A model generated the notes under the pieces. It made no database searches, had not been told where the DNA came from, and saw only the letters and a list, made by a program, of their open reading frames with translations. A stretch of 64,000 nucleotides of DNA from Lysinibacillus boronitolerans JCM 21713 = 10a = NBRC 103108 (GTDB lineage Bacteria > Bacillota > Bacilli > Bacillales_A > Planococcaceae). Position 1 is the first letter of the stretch, and every line of letters starts with the position of its first letter. Below, piece by piece: positions 30,583-38,466 of the stretch. The DNA is taken from the NCBI RefSeq assembly GCF_000772935.1, contig NZ_JPVR01000078.1, positions 217,985 through 281,984 of the forward strand, read 5' to 3'. Position numbers and translations under genes: made by a program.

Positions 30583-31587
30583 TTATCCCCAACGTATTGT
30601 GATAGCTCCCCATACATAGCCAATGCCGGCACTAACAAGCGTCACAATATCGCCTGCTTGCAGTTGATGTTGCTCCTGTGCTAGCTGTAGAGACAAAATT
30701 TGATCGATTTGACCAATATGTCCATAGTCTTGCAAATAAATAGACTGCTCCTGCTGTAAGCCAAGCTCCGCTAAAATATAATCATGTGCAGATCGTTTCA
30801 TATGCAGCATCGCTAAATAATTGAGCTGTTCCTCACTGTATCCACTTTTCGCTAAAGAACTGCGAATGACCTTCAAGAAATTACTTAAAGATTTTTGTTC
30901 TAGCCGCTCCTTCATCCCAATGGGGTCCAAAACGTCAAGCTTATATAAATTTTCGGTTAAATGAGATGGAGTTAATGGATTTTTCGTTCCTCCAACTGGC
31001 ACGACTACATCCTCTGAGAAAGAACCATCCGTTATAATATCTGCCTCTAGTAGCAGATTTTTTTCATAGTTTTTTTGTAATAACATGGCGCCTCCACCTG
31101 CGCCCAAATTGTACATAAAACGCGTTCGCGGATTGCTGTAATCAATAAAATCAACATTGCGATAACCACCTGCTAACAGAATGGTTTGTATCGTGTCATC
31201 TGAGGCCATTAAGCTTTTCGCTACCTTCAATGCCATGATTGTTGTGCCACAGCGTAATTGCACATCAAATGCCCAAGCATTAACTGCACCTAGCTCCTCC
31301 TGCATTTTAATAGAGGCTGTCCAGAGTGGATATTCCTTATGCTCCTCCCCCATATAAATGACAACATCAATATCCTTGGGGTCTATATTTGCCTTTTGAA
31401 TCGCCTCCTGTGCTGCCCAGATACCCATTTGCACTGTATGATCAGACTTATCAGGGATTGGCTTTTCATGGATGCCCATTTTTTGACGGATAATATCCTC
31501 AGGAATATTGGAAAGAGCAGCAATGTCCTGCGATGTCATCTTTTGTTGAGGTAGATAAATACCTGTACTAACAATACCAACTGTCAT
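30583..31587 (-). CDS. Ketoacyl synthase III-like (FabH-family) enzyme with altered active site
   Basis: A 334-residue thiolase-fold protein. The catalytic cysteine is Cys113 (QLRCGTTIM) and a histidine is at 262 (MLHMKRS). The third residue, Asn in FabH (GN motif), is replaced: the segment reads DYGHIGQIDQ with His290. This variation is seen in KAS III relatives that transfer acyl groups or do other chemistry, so decarboxylative condensation is uncertain. The start overlaps the LivM stop by four bases. The protein belongs to a transport/acyl-metabolism operon and is not near fatty-acid synthesis genes. Confidence 0.9.
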   Translation of the reverse strand: MTVGIVSTGIYLPQQKMTSQDIAALSNIPEDIIRQKMGIHEKPIPDKSDHTVQMGIWAAQEAIQKANIDPKDIDVVIYMGEEHKEYPLWTASIKMQEELGAVNAWAFDVQLRCGTTIMALKVAKSLMASDDTIQTILLAGGYRNVDFIDYSNPRTRFMYNLGAGGGAMLLQKNYEKNLLLEADIITDGSFSEDVVVPVGGTKNPLTPSHLTENLYKLDVLDPIGMKERLEQKSLSNFLKVIRSSLAKSGYSEEQLNYLAMLHMKRSAHDYILAELGLQQEQSIYLQDYGHIGQIDQILSLQLAQEQHQLQAGDIVTLVSAGIGYVWGAITIRWG

Positions 31588-32600
31588 TCAAATCGCTCCT
31601 TTTCCTGTGGCTGGGGACCTGTCGTTTTTTGTTGCTTTAGCCTTCCTCGCCACTTCCAAAAGAGCAGTCTTAGTGAGCCAATAATACCTTTTGGGAAGAA
31701 GATAACAGCTAAAATATAGAGAATCCCAAAGAAGATAATCCAACGTTCGAAAATAGGATAATCTCGTGCAAGCCCTGACAGTGCATGCTGCGCATATTCG
31801 ATGACTGCCGAGCCTAATAGCGGTCCCACTAAAGTACCAACCCCACCGATAATCGTCATTAACAATGCATCCAGCGTAATATCCATTGCCATGACACTTG
31901 TGTTGACGAAGCGTAATGATACTGCATATAAGGAGCCTGCAAAACTCGCTACAATGCCTGCCACAACAGAGGCAATGACTTTGTAGTGCAACGTATTAAA
32001 GCCTAAGGATTTCGTCCTTTGTTCATTTTCACGAACGGCAATTAAAATACGACCTGTCGGCGAGTTAACAAAGCGGTAGAGCGCTAAAAAGATAATAACT
32101 AAGCTTGCTAGCACAAAGAAATAGAAGGTCATTCGATCTCTAAATAGATCAGGTGCTCTGAATGTAAAGCCATCATTGCCATACGTGACAGAGCGCCACT
32201 TTTCAGCTAATACTAAAAATAACCCCGAGAAGGCTAGCGTCAACATCGCAAAAAAATGACTTTTTAAGCGCAAGGTCAATAAACCTACTAAAAAACTAAT
32301 GAAGCCTGCTAGTATCATGCCAATAACGATAGACAGTACAAAGATCAAGAGTGTGTTATCCATCTGCTTAAGCATGACTGCTGTTGTATAGGCACCAATG
32401 CCGAAAAACATGGCGTGCCCAAAGGAGACGATGCCTGTATAGCCTAGTAAAATATCATAGCTCATTGCCAATATCCCAAATATAAAGATTTGTGTGAGTA
32501 AAATAAGTAGTGTTCTTGAATCATTGACAAAAGGAAGGATAATAAAAATGGCAAGTAACAGGAAAAATGCGAAAGAGCGTAAGGATATTTTCTTATTCAT
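31584..32600 (-). CDS. livM: Liv-type ABC transporter permease (LivM)
   Basis: A 338-residue branched-chain amino-acid-type permease with about nine to ten membrane helices and the LivM signatures GYTGIVSFGHAMFFGIGAYT and the EAA-like loop SLGFNTLHYKVIASVVAG. It pairs with LivH to form the channel. Its start overlaps LivH by four bases. Many Liv systems carry aromatic or short carboxylates, amides or urea and not amino acids, so the substrate is open. Confidence 0.93.
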   Translation of the reverse strand: MNKKISLRSFAFFLLLAIFIILPFVNDSRTLLILLTQIFIFGILAMSYDILLGYTGIVSFGHAMFFGIGAYTTAVMLKQMDNTLLIFVLSIVIGMILAGFISFLVGLLTLRLKSHFFAMLTLAFSGLFLVLAEKWRSVTYGNDGFTFRAPDLFRDRMTFYFFVLASLVIIFLALYRFVNSPTGRILIAVRENEQRTKSLGFNTLHYKVIASVVAGIVASFAGSLYAVSLRFVNTSVMAMDITLDALLMTIIGGVGTLVGPLLGSAVIEYAQHALSGLARDYPIFERWIIFFGILYILAVIFFPKGIIGSLRLLFWKWRGRLKQQKTTGPQPQEKERFE

Positions 32601-33469
32601 GATGTTCGCTCCTTTCGCATCGCAAACAGCCCCTGTGGACGGAAAATTAAAACGATGGCCATTAAAATCATATTGACCGCCAGTGACAGCACAGGGACAT
32701 AATAAGCCATAAAGCTACCTGCAAGCCCCACTAAAATCGCTGCAAGCAAGGAGCCAGAAAAGCTACCCATGCCGCCAATTACCACGACAATAAAGCCTAA
32801 AATAGCATACTCCATGCCCATTTCTGCATAGATCACACCTGAATAGGGAGCCATCAGCATTCCACTTAGTGCGGCCAAAGCTGCACCCACCATAAAGACG
32901 TATAAAAAAACACGCTTAATATGAATACCGAGAGCCTGCGCCATTTCCTTATCCTGGACACCAGCACGAACGATCAAGCCAATCTTTGTGCGCTTCAGCA
33001 TGTATTGGAAAATGCCAAAAATCACAAACCCTATGACAATAATAAATAAACGATATTTAATGATGATCACATCACCAATTTCCCAGCTTCCTGCTAAATA
33101 ACTCGGTGTTTTCACTGCCACCCCATTTGGGCCAAAGACCACCTTAATAAGCTCCTGTAAAACGAGCATTAGCCCTAAGGTAATTAAAATTTGCTGAATA
33201 TGATTGCCGTAAACAGGTGTAATAATGAATTTCTCTGTCAGCAGTCCAAGCAACGCTCCAGTCACAATCGCGCCTATAATCCCAACGATAAAACTTTCTG
33301 TCAACATATAGGTAAAGATGCCCGCATAGGCCCCCCAAACAAATAACCCACCATGTGCAAAATTTAATACATCCATTAAACCGAAAATTAATGTCAAGCC
33401 AGCTGCTAGTAGAAAAATTAACATCCCAGTGGCCAAGCCATTAATGATTAAATTGACCAATAGCTCCAA
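32597..33469 (-). CDS. livH: Liv-type ABC transporter permease (LivH)
   Basis: A 290-residue permease with about eight helices and the LivH motif LIFGLMDVLNFAHGGLFVWGAYAG. The cytoplasmic loop AQALGIHIKRVFLYVFMVG contacts the ATPases. The start is TTG 33469, preceded by GGGGGGTGA. It lies between the ATPase LivF and the permease LivM in the same operon. Confidence 0.93.
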   Translation of the reverse strand: MELLVNLIINGLATGMLIFLLAAGLTLIFGLMDVLNFAHGGLFVWGAYAGIFTYMLTESFIVGIIGAIVTGALLGLLTEKFIITPVYGNHIQQILITLGLMLVLQELIKVVFGPNGVAVKTPSYLAGSWEIGDVIIIKYRLFIIVIGFVIFGIFQYMLKRTKIGLIVRAGVQDKEMAQALGIHIKRVFLYVFMVGAALAALSGMLMAPYSGVIYAEMGMEYAILGFIVVVIGGMGSFSGSLLAAILVGLAGSFMAYYVPVLSLAVNMILMAIVLIFRPQGLFAMRKERTS

Positions 33470-33485
33470 TGATAGTCACCCCCCT

Positions 33486-34193
33486 CTATCCAATGCCAAG
33501 ATACTTGCATTTTAGCTCTTCATCATAAATCAAATCCTGCATATTGCCTGAATTTACTGTTCTACCATCATCGATTAATGTATAGGTATCACCAATTCGA
33601 CTAGCCATTATAAAGTTTTGCTCCACTAGAACAATGGACGTTTTCTTTTTCATTTCCACAATCGCTTCCATCACTTTTTCTACCACAATAGGTGCAAGTC
33701 CTTTGGAAGGTTCATCTATCAAGATTAATTGGCTATCATTGATAAAGGCTCTTGCCATGGACAGCATTTGCTTTTGACCACCCGATAAATGCCCACCAGC
33801 CTTTTTCCAAAACTTCTTTAAGTCAGGAAACAGCTCTAGCACATATTGCTGTCGCTCTAATGTGGCTGTATCCTCCTTGCGCATCGCTACCTTCATGTTT
33901 TCCTCTACCGTTAAATCTGCAAAAATCCCTTGATTTTCAGGTACATAGCCGATTCCTAATTTCGCCACCTTATAGGTAGGGCTTTTTTTAATTGATTGGG
34001 AGCGAAAGGCAATGTCACCCTTTGTTGCAGGCGTTAAACCCATTATTGTTTTCAGAGTGGTCGTTTTTCCTGCGCCATTGCGTCCGAGCAGAACAGTAAC
34101 CTGCCCCTCCTTCGCTTCAAAATTAACGCCCTGCAAAATATGATATTGACCAATATGCGTGTGCACCTCATTTAATGTCAGTAAGGTGGTCAT
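33486..34193 (-). CDS. livF: Liv-type ABC transporter ATPase (LivF)
   Basis: A 235-residue ATPase: Walker A GRNGAGKTT, signature LSGGQKQML, Walker B LILIDEPSKGLAP, and the LivF hallmark VPENQGIFADLTVEENM. It starts inside the end of livG (26-bp overlap) with its own GGAGGG site. It works with LivG as the heterodimeric motor. Confidence 0.95.
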   Translation of the reverse strand: MTTLLTLNEVHTHIGQYHILQGVNFEAKEGQVTVLLGRNGAGKTTTLKTIMGLTPATKGDIAFRSQSIKKSPTYKVAKLGIGYVPENQGIFADLTVEENMKVAMRKEDTATLERQQYVLELFPDLKKFWKKAGGHLSGGQKQMLSMARAFINDSQLILIDEPSKGLAPIVVEKVMEAIVEMKKKTSIVLVEQNFIMASRIGDTYTLIDDGRTVNSGNMQDLIYDEELKCKYLGIG

Positions 34194-34944
34194 CGTACAG
34201 CCCTCCTAAATATGCATGTTGCACGGTATCATTATTCATAATTTCCTCTGGTGAGCCATCTGCTAATAGTTGACCATTGAACAACACCATAATAGAATCC
34301 GATAAATCCAAAATCATATCCATTTTGTGTTCAATGAGCAAAATGGTTTTATCCCCCTGCTGTTTTATGCTTCGAATAATTTCTAAAATCGTAGGTACTT
34401 CCTCTAATGACATCCCTGCAGTTGGTTCATCGAGCAGTAGAATTTCTGTATCTAACGCGAGTAGCATGGCAATCTCAAGCTTTCTTTTCTCGCCGTGGGA
34501 GAGCATTGTTGTCAGGGCATCTCGTTTATTGTCGAGTAACACAAGTGCCAATAACTCCTCCGCTTTGTCCGTAATCGCCTGATAGCTTTTATAATGGCGG
34601 AATAGCTGATACCGAATTCTCTCCCTGGATTGAACGGCTAAACGAACATTTTCGAGAACTGTTAAGTTTGGAAAAACATTAGTAATCTGAAAAGATCGTC
34701 CCAATCCCATTCGGGTTCTTTCAATGGCTGACTTTTGTGCAAGTGATTGCCCTTTAAAATAAACATCACCCGCAGTTGGCTTTAGCTCACCACTAATCAA
34801 ATTAAAGAAGGTTGTTTTCCCAGCACCATTCGGCCCAATAATGGACTTTAAATGCTTCTCAGGCATTTGAAAATTAACGCCATCCACAGCCGTATGTCCC
34901 CCAAAACGAATTGTTAAATTATCTGTATATAATATAGGCTCCAT
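34168..34944 (-). CDS. livG: Liv-type ABC transporter ATPase (LivG)
   Basis: A 258-residue ATPase: Walker A GPNGAGKTTFFNLISGEL, LivG hallmark GRSFQITNVFPNLTVLENV, signature LSHGEKRKLEIAM (His in place of the common Tyr) and Walker B ILLLDEPTAGM. It follows the binding-protein gene by 60 bp. Confidence 0.95.
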   Translation of the reverse strand: MEPILYTDNLTIRFGGHTAVDGVNFQMPEKHLKSIIGPNGAGKTTFFNLISGELKPTAGDVYFKGQSLAQKSAIERTRMGLGRSFQITNVFPNLTVLENVRLAVQSRERIRYQLFRHYKSYQAITDKAEELLALVLLDNKRDALTTMLSHGEKRKLEIAMLLALDTEILLLDEPTAGMSLEEVPTILEIIRSIKQQGDKTILLIEHKMDMILDLSDSIMVLFNGQLLADGSPEEIMNNDTVQHAYLGGLYDDHLTDIK

Positions 34945-35004
34945 TCTCTACTCCCTTCCTTCTCACGTTTATGTAGAGAGACAGCCATGCTGCCTCTCAA
35001 TTCT

Positions 35005-36240
35005 TTAATTCATAACGGGAGGTGCTGTTTCTTCAGGGCTAAGCTCCCGAATAAGTACTGGTACGGGATAATCCACACCATCTTGTTGCTCTAAGCGAAT
35101 CGAATACATGGATTGTAGAGCCTGGTGATCCTCTTCACGGAATGTCATCGTCCCTTTTGGTGTTTCAAAGGACATACCCTCCATAACGTCGATTAACTTG
35201 TTTGCGTCTGCATCCCCATCTGATTGTTTCAATGCCTCCACAATCGCAATCGCCGCAGACATGCCGCCAGGCGTAAATAAGTCGGGCACTTCATTGAAAC
35301 GCTTTTGATGTTCATCTACTAACCATTGATTGACATCATTTTGAGGAAGTGTATGATAATACACCGAGAAGCCTTCCATCCCAACCAATGGATTCATAAA
35401 TTGAAGCGCAATAATATCTGGCGCACCCGTCGAAATTTTAATGCCCTTTTCTTGAATTTTAAGATCTGCAATTTGATTCCATGGTGAATTCGCCCCCGCC
35501 CAGACCACAAACAAATAGTCCGGCTTCGCATCAATCACCTTTTGCAAATTGGAAGTAAAGTCTGTTGCCGCAGGATCGGCATACTCCTCTAGTACAATTT
35601 CAGCCCCTAATTTCTCCGCTGCCGTTTTAAAGGCATTCACACCATCCCAGCCAAACGAATAATCTGGCGCAAATGTAGCAATCTTTACACCTTTGCCTGC
35701 AATAGCCGCTGCTGCCGCATAGGCATCCTGTGATGAATTACGCCCCGTACGGAAAATATACTCATTGAACTCTGAACCTGTAATACTGTCAGCCACTGCA
35801 GGCTCTACCACCATAATTTTTTCATACTCCTCGGCAAGTGGTAGAACAGCGAGCGTATCACCCGAGCTTGAAGAGCCGACTAAAAAATCAACCTGATCAT
35901 CTTCTAAAAGCTTTGTCGCTTTTTGCACAGCCACCTCTGGCTTTGTTTCGGTATCCTCATATACAATTTCTATTTTCTTACCATTGACCTCCATCGTGCC
36001 GCCTGTTGCATACTCAATTCCTAAATCAAATCCTCGCTGCGTTTGCTTCCCATATGACTCAAGCGCCCCAGTTAACGATGCAAGCACACCAATCTTAATT
36101 GTGCCGCCTTCCGCAGTAACCGCCTTCGTCTCCCCATCAGAAGAATCCGCTTCCGTTGCACCGTCTTTCGTTTCCCCATTACAAGCCACCAACACCACAG
36201 CCAACATCACTAAAAGCAACCAATACCACTGCTTCCTCAT
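35005..36240 (-). CDS. Liv-type ABC transporter substrate-binding lipoprotein
   Basis: A 411-residue periplasmic-binding-type I protein (Peripla_BP_6). A lipoprotein signal ends at LVACNG (Cys20), followed by an acidic linker and then IKIGVLASLTGALESYGKQTQRG. The ligand region contains the usual GSSSSGDTLAV loop. It catches the operon substrate outside the cell. First gene of the nine-gene operon, downstream of a promoter with SARP-like direct repeats. The ligand cannot be read, but the enzymes encoded next point to a carboxylic acid or ester. Confidence 0.93.
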   Translation of the reverse strand: MRKQWYWLLLVMLAVVLVACNGETKDGATEADSSDGETKAVTAEGGTIKIGVLASLTGALESYGKQTQRGFDLGIEYATGGTMEVNGKKIEIVYEDTETKPEVAVQKATKLLEDDQVDFLVGSSSSGDTLAVLPLAEEYEKIMVVEPAVADSITGSEFNEYIFRTGRNSSQDAYAAAAAIAGKGVKIATFAPDYSFGWDGVNAFKTAAEKLGAEIVLEEYADPAATDFTSNLQKVIDAKPDYLFVVWAGANSPWNQIADLKIQEKGIKISTGAPDIIALQFMNPLVGMEGFSVYYHTLPQNDVNQWLVDEHQKRFNEVPDLFTPGGMSAAIAIVEALKQSDGDADANKLIDVMEGMSFETPKGTMTFREEDHQALQSMYSIRLEQQDGVDYPVPVLIRELSPEETAPPVMN

Positions 36241-36297
36241 CCCATATCCCCCTTTAAAATAAGCTCCATAGAAAGCGCTTTCTTGCTATGACAACAC

Positions 36298-36329
36298 TAT
36301 ATAAAAGTCCAGTTACAAATTAGTTACAA
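36298..36329 (-). promoter_or_regulatory. Liv/KAS III operon promoter with SARP-type direct repeats
   Basis: On the minus strand two identical heptamers TTGTAAC (36329-36323 and 36318-36312) repeat with an 11-bp period. The second ends exactly 8 bp before TATATA (36303-36298), a good -10 box. No normal -35 box is present. This is the layout bound by SARP/BTAD activators, and such a regulator is encoded at 38467. Confidence 0.68.
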
Positions 36330-36453
36330 GCTAGATGGCTCAAATATGAGCCACCTAGCTCTGTCCCGAAAGTGATAAAAGTGGGAAACCAAATCTATTT
36401 CTATCCTCCAAGATAGCGAAGCAGAACGGCAACTAAACAATATTTCTCAAAAC

Positions 36454-36494
36454 AAAAAGCAAGAATGTTTAGAAATCAACATTCTTGCTTTTTT
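36454..36494. terminator. Strong terminator upstream of the Liv operon
   Basis: A perfect 16-bp stem (36454-36469 / 36478-36493), TTTTTT on the plus strand and TTTTTG on the minus strand. It probably ends the GNAT/hydrolase transcript. The rest of 36330-36689 holds no gene that I can see. Confidence 0.9.
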
Positions 36495-36689
36495 AGAGTC
36501 CACATTTATTTTTTCTTATAATTCGCTTCTAATTCTTAGCTACATTTAATTGCATTGATACATCCAAATTGCTTTTTTCCGACAATTGTAGATGTGTTTG
36601 CGGATTCGGCCAATTTACAAAAAAATTCCTTCAACATATCCATTTAAGATGGAATACTGCATAGCTGTACACCCCTAAAATCGTACGCT

Positions 36690-37223
36690 TTATGATGACC
36701 ATTCCTGTTTCAACATACTATACAATAATGAATCTCGCCAAACGCCATCTTTCATTAGCATGTTTTCACGTAATATTCCTTCCTTTTACATTCCTATTTT
36801 CTCTAATACTTTGGATGATCCAATATTTCGAGGGTCGCATGTTGCATAAATACGATGGAGCTTTAATGTTTCAAAGCCGAAAGTCATCACCAATTTCGCA
36901 CTCTGCGTTGCTATTCCCTTTCCCCAATAATCAGGATTCATGATATAGCCAATTTCCCCGACTTTATTTGCAAAATCCCTAATCATGATTTCGACCGCAC
37001 CTATTAACGTATCTTGATAAATAATAGCAAAAACATATCTTTCCCTTGGTGTTTGAGTTGCTTCTTCGAGAGCATCCTGAATAAATTCTTTTGTATCCTC
37101 TTCTGAATTCGGTCCCCATGTTTGATACCTGCAAACAATCTTCTGGGAGGCATATTTATGTACATCAACCCAGTCTTGCTGCCTGAATTCTCTTAAAAAT
37201 AATATATCATTGGCAAGTATCAT
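36690..37223 (-). pseudogene. GNAT acetyltransferase gene with an in-frame stop codon
   Basis: The reading frame codes for a RimJ-like acetyltransferase, but TAA at 36788-36786 interrupts it after 145 residues. The frame then continues without a break for 31 more codons to TAA at 36690, reading KEGILRENMLMKDG, which is exactly the C-terminal strand expected after KVLEKIGM in this family. One base change (AAA to TAA) would explain it. The acetyl-CoA loop (GKGIATQSAKLVM) lies in the intact part. The short product may be inactive, as the last strands are lost. Its ATG is next to the stop of the preceding hydrolase gene. Confidence 0.85.
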
Positions 37224-37224
37224 T

Positions 37225-38043
37225 TTAATTCATCTCTCCCTCTACACGATTCAACCATTCATTCATCAGCTCGGTAAACAATTCAGGTTGTTCGATCTGC
37301 AAATTGTGACCAGCACTATCTAAGATTGCAAAGGTTGCTCTGGGGAACTTCTCTAGAATGGAAAAGGCGTCCTTATAGCCAACAACAGAATCTTGTTTAC
37401 CAAGTAAAAAGAGACTTGGCTTATCAAAGGACTTTTCGTCAACGGCAAAGGAAAATCCGTAGCTTTGCTGAATTTTTTCTAAAAATGCCTGATCCGCTAG
37501 ATTACACCCTGCCAACACCTCTGTTGAATAACGCTCCCAATTATAGGCATCTAAGACAACTTGATGAGACATAAAATCATCTTGCTCCTGCTGACTTAAT
37601 GTTGATAAAAAAGCCGTATCTGCTTGTACAATACAATGCGGTGGCACCGTACGTTGTTCTTTTTCAGGAATGATGAGAGGACAAATAAAGGCAGTACCTA
37701 AAAGTTGATCCACTGATTTCCTCATAATACCGCGCGCTAAATAGCCACCATAAGATTCACCAACCAACAGGTACGATTCTTGTGGAATGATTGTGTGTAT
37801 CAATTCGGTAATCGCTTCTAGCATTTCATCCGAGTTTTGAATTGATGAATAGTCTGTTGTCTTTCCCATTCCCGGAAGATCCAGATAAATACGTTTCCAC
37901 CCTTCACGTTCTTTAAAAACAGGCTCCATACAGCCCTTCATCAAACGATGATCAGGAGAAAAACCATGTAGCATGATGATAGGTATCCCTGTTCCAATTA
38001 TTTCATAGTAAATATTCGCTTTTTTCGTCTGACAAAATGGCAT
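37225..38043 (-). CDS. Alpha/beta-hydrolase
   Basis: A 272-residue hydrolase with oxyanion motif MLHGFSPDH, nucleophile in LVGESYGGYLA, acid probably in LLGKQDSVVGY and His in SAGHNLQIEQPE. It is a different enzyme from the one in the Liv operon. GGAGG precedes ATG 38043. It is followed directly by the broken GNAT gene and preceded by a 42-bp repeat array. Substrate unknown; esterase, lipase or thioesterase activity is possible. Confidence 0.88.
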   Translation of the reverse strand: MPFCQTKKANIYYEIIGTGIPIIMLHGFSPDHRLMKGCMEPVFKEREGWKRIYLDLPGMGKTTDYSSIQNSDEMLEAITELIHTIIPQESYLLVGESYGGYLARGIMRKSVDQLLGTAFICPLIIPEKEQRTVPPHCIVQADTAFLSTLSQQEQDDFMSHQVVLDAYNWERYSTEVLAGCNLADQAFLEKIQQSYGFSFAVDEKSFDKPSLFLLGKQDSVVGYKDAFSILEKFPRATFAILDSAGHNLQIEQPELFTELMNEWLNRVEGEMN

Positions 38044-38102
38044 TGTTGTTCCTCCAGATAGGTTACATTTTTTTTATAGTTTATATAGACTACGCCACTG
38101 TT

Positions 38103-38437
38103 GGAGCGGGTTGCCCACTTTGACGCTACTTAGGAGCAGCTCTACTCTCAGTTTGAGCGCTTTGTCTTCACTTAGGAGCGACTCTACCCATAGTTAGAGC
38201 GCTTTGTTTTTTCTTAGGAGCGACTCTACTCATAGTTAGAGCGCTTTATCTTTTCTTAGGAGCGGCTCTTCCCTTAGTTAGAGCGCTTTGTCTTCACTTA
38301 GGAGCGACTCTACTCATAGTTAGAGCGCTTTATCTTTACTTAGGAGCGGCTCTTCCCTTAGTTAGAGCGCTTTGTCTACTCTTAGGAGCGGTCCTCCCCT
38401 CAATAGGAGCACTTTTATATTACTTAGGAGCAGTTGA
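38103..38437. repeat. 42-bp tandem repeat array 1
   Basis: The hexamer AGGAGC recurs at 38132, 38174, 38216, 38258, 38300, 38342, 38384 and 38426, exactly every 42 bp, with a degenerate copy to the left. Each unit has two 21-bp halves, one with GGAGCG and one with GAGCGCTT. Stop codons occur in all frames. The array fills the space between the large regulator and the hydrolase gene. Confidence 0.93.
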
Positions 38438-38466
38438 ATCACTTCGCTTAGCCTAAACAACATCGG

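Noticed and set aside
38103..38437. CRISPR array
   Set aside because: The tandem units join directly without unique spacers, units vary throughout, and no cas genes are near.
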